This document shows positions 6,725 to 9,360 of a stretch of 9,360 nucleotides of DNA, piece by piece. The position numbers were made by a program, and so were the translations under genes. Each line of letters starts with the position of its first letter. Positions within the stretch are counted from its first letter, which is position 1. Origin of the DNA: Nitrospinaceae bacterium. Its GTDB lineage: Bacteria; Nitrospinota; Nitrospinia; Nitrospinales; VA-1. Below the pieces are notes generated by a model, which did no database searches, had not been told where the DNA came from, and saw only the letters and a list, made by a program, of their open reading frames with translations. The stretch is from the NCBI GenBank assembly GCA_029261435.1, contig JAJDBI010000227.1:1-9360 (forward strand), written 5' to 3'.

Positions 6725-7601
6725 TATTATTTTTATATATATCAGAGATTTCTATTTGTCTGGAGCGTTCCCATTTCAAATTCATATAAGCCAGCTTATT
6801 GATCAACTCTGAACTTAGTTTTCGACCTTCAAGTTTTATGGTATCAACCTTTAAACGGGAAATTTTCTTTTCAGTTTCTTGAGTGCTGACGGCCATAACA
6901 TTACCATTCTCTTCTAGAACTAAGAGTTCACTTATCAACTTTTCTCTTTTCGGGCCAAAATCCGTGTGTTCAACTTTAGTTTTGATTTTCTCAATATATT
7001 TGGAGTTCTTTGACGAGACTTTTTCTTTCTTTGACAACTCTTTCTCAAGGCCAGCGAGTTCTTTCTGCCAGGTTCGTTGGAGCAAGTAGATCTTTTTTGC
7101 TTCATCTTTTAAATAGTGTTGTGCTTTGCTGGGGTGAAAGCAGAAGTACCCGGTGAAATTCCATTTACCTTGATGAGGAACAATCCGGCCTTGAAAAATA
7201 TCGTTTTTTCTGAATACCAGTTTTGAGTCATCTTCATCAACCATGTATTTTTCGTCTTTGAACAAATCTAAAACCGTTACCGAGTTGTCGCGAACTTTTT
7301 TAACCTCAAAAAGCGCCTGAATATTATTTGTGATGTCCTGGCATGCTTCCAAATGACTTTGAGACCAAGAGGATTGATTTCCCTCAATAATATTTTCCAG
7401 AATAGTTCTTTGAGTTCCGGGCATGTAATTGTCTAAAAGGTACCATTCCAGAAACAACGCCATTCTTGTATTGTATGAGTTGTCATCTTCATAAATTTCC
7501 CCGGTCGTCTGCTGGTATTCATTCTTGGCCTGCATGATTTGTTCTGCGGGGATATGTTGAGCAATAAACTCGAAGAGCTGCTCTAAGTTTTCCTTGAGCA
7601 T
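6717..7601 (-). CDS. unrecognised cytoplasmic protein encoded between carA and carB
   Basis: The protein has 294 residues and I do not recognise its family. There is no signal peptide or transmembrane segment. Residues 1-95 look mainly helical (aromatic block ALFLEWYLLDNYMPGT at 48-63). Residues 98-160 look beta-rich, with FEVKKV, VTVLDLF, KNDIFQGRIV and FTGYFCFHPSKA. Residues 165-260 are lysine- and glutamate-rich with heptad-like spacing, suggesting a coiled coil, and the end is again helical. I see no nucleotide-binding loop, metal cluster or catalytic motif. The ATG at 7601 is preferred over the TTG at 7604, because AAGGAG ends 4 bases before the ATG but only one base before the TTG. The carA stop and this ATG form TGATG, and the 3' end overlaps carB by 8 bases. 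This interlocking suggests cotranslation with both subunits and perhaps a role with carbamoyl-phosphate synthase; that is inference. Confidence 0.85.
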   Translation of the reverse strand: MLKENLEQLFEFIAQHIPAEQIMQAKNEYQQTTGEIYEDDNSYNTRMALFLEWYLLDNYMPGTQRTILENIIEGNQSSWSQSHLEACQDITNNIQALFEVKKVRDNSVTVLDLFKDEKYMVDEDDSKLVFRKNDIFQGRIVPHQGKWNFTGYFCFHPSKAQHYLKDEAKKIYLLQRTWQKELAGLEKELSKKEKVSSKNSKYIEKIKTKVEHTDFGPKREKLISELLVLEENGNVMAVSTQETEKKISRLKVDTIKLEGRKLSSELINKLAYMNLKWERSRQIEISDIYKNNNA

Positions 7602-8728
7602 CAAACTCCTTCTTTCATGAGTTGTGTGAATCGCTTAAAAAGATGACTGGAGTCATGTGGGCCGGGCGAAGCTTCAGGGTGGTACTGAACTGAAAAAACA
7701 GGCCATTCTTTATGGCTTATACCCTCAATAGTTTGGTCGTTGAGGTTTATAGAAGTCACATCAACTGAAGAGTCAACAGAGTCCTGAGACACAGCAAACC
7801 CATGGTTCTGAGATGTGATTTCTACTTTTCCAGTAGGAGTATCCATTACAGGTTGGTTTCCCCCATGATGTCCAAATCGAAGTTTGAATGTTTTTCCATT
7901 TAAAGCCAGGTTTAGAATTTGATGACCCAGGCAAATACCAAAAATCGGGATTTTACCCAGGAGAAACTTAACATTTTGAATCGCATACGGTACACCTTCA
8001 GGGTCCCCAGGACCATTGGATAAAAATACTCCGTCAGGTTTTAATGCCAGCACCTCTTCAGGTGGAGTGGATGCAGGAACAACCCTCACACGGCAACCGG
8101 ATTCAACTAGCATTCGTAATATATTCCTCTTTATTCCAAAATCGTAGACAACTACATAGTGATTTTTATCCACTTTTGATTTGAGCAAGGTTTCACCGTT
8201 AAGGATTTCCCATTCACCATCTTCCCAGTCATAGGGCTCCTGGCAAGTGACTTCTTTCACCAAGTCTCTGCCCACCAACCCTGGGGAGTTTTGTGCTTTA
8301 CGAATTAGTTCCTTATGTTCCTGGGGTATTGTTGACAACACTGCCTGTTGAGCCCCTTTTTCACGAATACGTCGGGTCAATGCGCGTGTGTCGATTCCTT
8401 GAATACCGATGATGCCATATTTCTTTAAAAAATCTTCCAGTGATTCTCTTGACCTCCAATTGCTGGTAACACCACTCAATTCTTTGATGATAAAACCGGA
8501 AAGGTGAGGGCGGTCCGACTCAAAATCTTGTGGATTTATGCCATAATTACCTATGAGAGGATAGGTCATCAGTACCATTTGTCCGCAATAGGACGGGTCG
8601 GTGATTATTTCCTGATAACCAGACATACTGGTATTAAAAACAATTTCTGCGTCAACTTCCCCCTCGGCTCCAAAATGGTGGCCTTCGAAGACTTTTCCAT
8701 CGGCAAGCGCTAAATATGCTTTCTTCAT
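7601..8728 (-). CDS. carA: carbamoyl-phosphate synthase small subunit, glutamine amidotransferase
   Basis: CarA hydrolyses glutamine and passes ammonia to CarB. The 375 residues compare with 382 in E. coli. The N-terminal CPSase small-chain domain (1-150) carries FNTSMSGYQEIITDPSYCGQ at 31-50 and GIDTRALTRRIREKGAQ at 111-127. The C-terminal class I glutamine amidotransferase domain (about 190-370) has the oxyanion-region motif SNGPGDPEGV at 237-246, nucleophile Cys266 in GICLGHQ, the SQNHGFAV motif, and His350 and Glu352 in VQYHPE completing the triad, each three positions before its E. coli counterpart. The ATG at 8728 gives the expected family N-terminus. It lies 26 bases after pyrC with no Shine-Dalgarno sequence, directly after a six-codon minigene (8748-8728) whose TAA shares a base with this ATG. 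The gene ends TGATG with the next gene. Confidence 0.98.
   Translation of the reverse strand: MKKAYLALADGKVFEGHHFGAEGEVDAEIVFNTSMSGYQEIITDPSYCGQMVLMTYPLIGNYGINPQDFESDRPHLSGFIIKELSGVTSNWRSRESLEDFLKKYGIIGIQGIDTRALTRRIREKGAQQAVLSTIPQEHKELIRKAQNSPGLVGRDLVKEVTCQEPYDWEDGEWEILNGETLLKSKVDKNHYVVVYDFGIKRNILRMLVESGCRVRVVPASTPPEEVLALKPDGVFLSNGPGDPEGVPYAIQNVKFLLGKIPIFGICLGHQILNLALNGKTFKLRFGHHGGNQPVMDTPTGKVEITSQNHGFAVSQDSVDSSVDVTSINLNDQTIEGISHKEWPVFSVQYHPEASPGPHDSSHLFKRFTQLMKEGV
7606..7611 (-). promoter_or_regulatory. strong ribosome binding site for the carA-carB intervening gene
   Basis: AAGGAG on the minus strand (7611-7606) lies within the last codons of carA, 4 bases before the ATG at 7601. It is one of only two good Shine-Dalgarno matches I found before genes in this window, and it decides the start in favour of the ATG over the adjacent TTG at 7604. 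It also suggests that this gene is translated in its own right and not only by readthrough from carA. Confidence 0.7.
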
Positions 8729-8754
8729 TATTTTTTTAAAAGTTTCATATGTGG

Positions 8755-9360
8755 TTATTCATTGCGGTCTGAATACACAGATTTTCCAGCAACCAAGGTA
8801 TGAAGGACTTTACCTCTAACCTGCCAGCCCTTGTAAGGGGAGTTTTTACTGCGAGACTTAAACTTTTCAGGGTCTATAGTGAACTTTGTGTCTGGGTTGA
8901 AAATTACCACATCGGCATCTTTTCCAATCCCCAGAGTTCCTTTATCTAAATTAAAAATACGACAAGGTTGATGGGTAAGAAGGTCAACCGCTTTTTGTAA
9001 AGTGATTACCTTTTCATCGACCAGTTTAAGAGTCAGGGGAAGGGCAGTCTCCAAACCAACAATGCCAAAACAGGCGTTGTCGAACTCTATTTGTTTGTCC
9101 GCAAGATCATGAGGCGCATGATCGGTGGCGATGATATCGATTGTTCCGTCTCTGATACCTTCTTTAATCAAATCAATATCTTCGTGAGTTCTCAAAGGAG
9201 GGCTCATTTTTGCGTTGGTATCATAATTGCGACAAGCCTCTTCAGTAAGCGTGAAGTGATGTGGAGCGACTTCGCAAGTTACAGGAAGTCCTTTGGCTTT
9301 GGCCTGACGTACCAGGTCTACAGCGCCACCACTGCTTATGTGTGCTACATGAAGCCGACC
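8755..9360 (-). CDS. pyrC: dihydroorotase (type I), 5' part cut by the window edge
   Basis: PyrC reversibly cyclises N-carbamoyl-aspartate to dihydroorotate in pyrimidine synthesis. The frame is open from base 9360 to the TAA at 8755, giving the last 201 residues, about half of a type I enzyme of roughly 420-430 residues. An internal ATG at 9207 is not the start, because conserved sequence continues upstream. Numbered from the first visible residue, the amidohydrolase signature includes the zinc-ligand-type His7 in HVAHISSGG, the CEVAPHHFTLTEE block at 29-41, the NAKMSPPLR block at 49-57, and IATDHAPH at 77-84 with the catalytic Asp80. The ending LVAGKSVYSD is typical of the amidohydrolase C-terminal beta-sandwich. 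It is the most upstream visible gene of the carA-carB operon; any operon promoter or attenuator lies outside the window. Confidence 0.96.
   Translation of the reverse strand, partial: GRLHVAHISSGGAVDLVRQAKAKGLPVTCEVAPHHFTLTEEACRNYDTNAKMSPPLRTHEDIDLIKEGIRDGTIDIIATDHAPHDLADKQIEFDNACFGIVGLETALPLTLKLVDEKVITLQKAVDLLTHQPCRIFNLDKGTLGIGKDADVVIFNPDTKFTIDPEKFKSRSKNSPYKGWQVRGKVLHTLVAGKSVYSDRNE

Noticed and set aside
8729..8754. PyrR-type or other attenuator before carA
   Set aside because: The gap is 26 bases and contains no stable hairpin or terminator. Any such control would lie upstream of pyrC, outside the window.
8755..9207. A short dihydroorotase starting at the ATG at 9207
   Set aside because: The same frame continues upstream to the window edge with conserved dihydroorotase sequence (HVAHISSGG, APHHF), so the gene is cut by the window edge and does not start here.
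1..9360. tRNA, rRNA, CRISPR array, insertion sequence, integrase or defence genes
   Set aside because: I looked for cloverleaf ends, regular spaced repeats, terminal inverted repeats and typical protein motifs on both strands and found none.

Overview
The window is a gene-dense stretch of a bacterial chromosome of moderate to low GC content. It holds eight protein genes, seven on the minus strand and one on the plus strand, with almost no intergenic space. I see no RNA gene, insertion sequence, CRISPR array, integrase or phage gene. Two proteins start with Sec-type signal peptides, and one looks like the CsgG/FlgT class of periplasmic or outer-membrane-associated proteins, so a Gram-negative host is likely. 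A deltaproteobacterial or Nitrospinota-like lineage would fit the gene order and base composition, but that is inference and no taxonomic marker is present.

Right part (3482-9360, minus strand, read right to left): a pyrimidine and arginine precursor operon, pyrC (cut by the window edge) > carA > an unrecognised 294-residue gene > carB. The last three are tightly coupled: carA and the unknown gene share one base (TGATG), and the unknown gene overlaps the carB start by 8 bases. CarA and CarB together make carbamoyl phosphate, and PyrC closes the dihydroorotate ring two steps later. The unknown cytoplasmic protein, which is rich in predicted helix and coiled coil and sits between the two subunits of one enzyme, is the most interesting item here.

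Left part (1-2215, minus strand): a second tight cluster, an exported SUMF1/FGE-fold protein > nth (endonuclease III) > an M14 zinc carboxypeptidase-like gene that runs off the left edge. The SUMF1-fold gene appears to be read as a leaderless mRNA from a good sigma-70-type promoter. The nth ribosome binding site lies in a small palindrome that also contains the stop codon of the gene before it.

Middle (2298-3470, plus strand): a signal-peptide protein with CsgG-like and FlgT C-terminal-like regions. It is divergent from the SUMF1-fold gene across about 150 bases and convergent with carB across 11 bases.

Most of the window is ordinary housekeeping sequence. The parts needing a second look are the carA-carB insert, the two exported proteins of unknown role, and several unusual translation-initiation arrangements.
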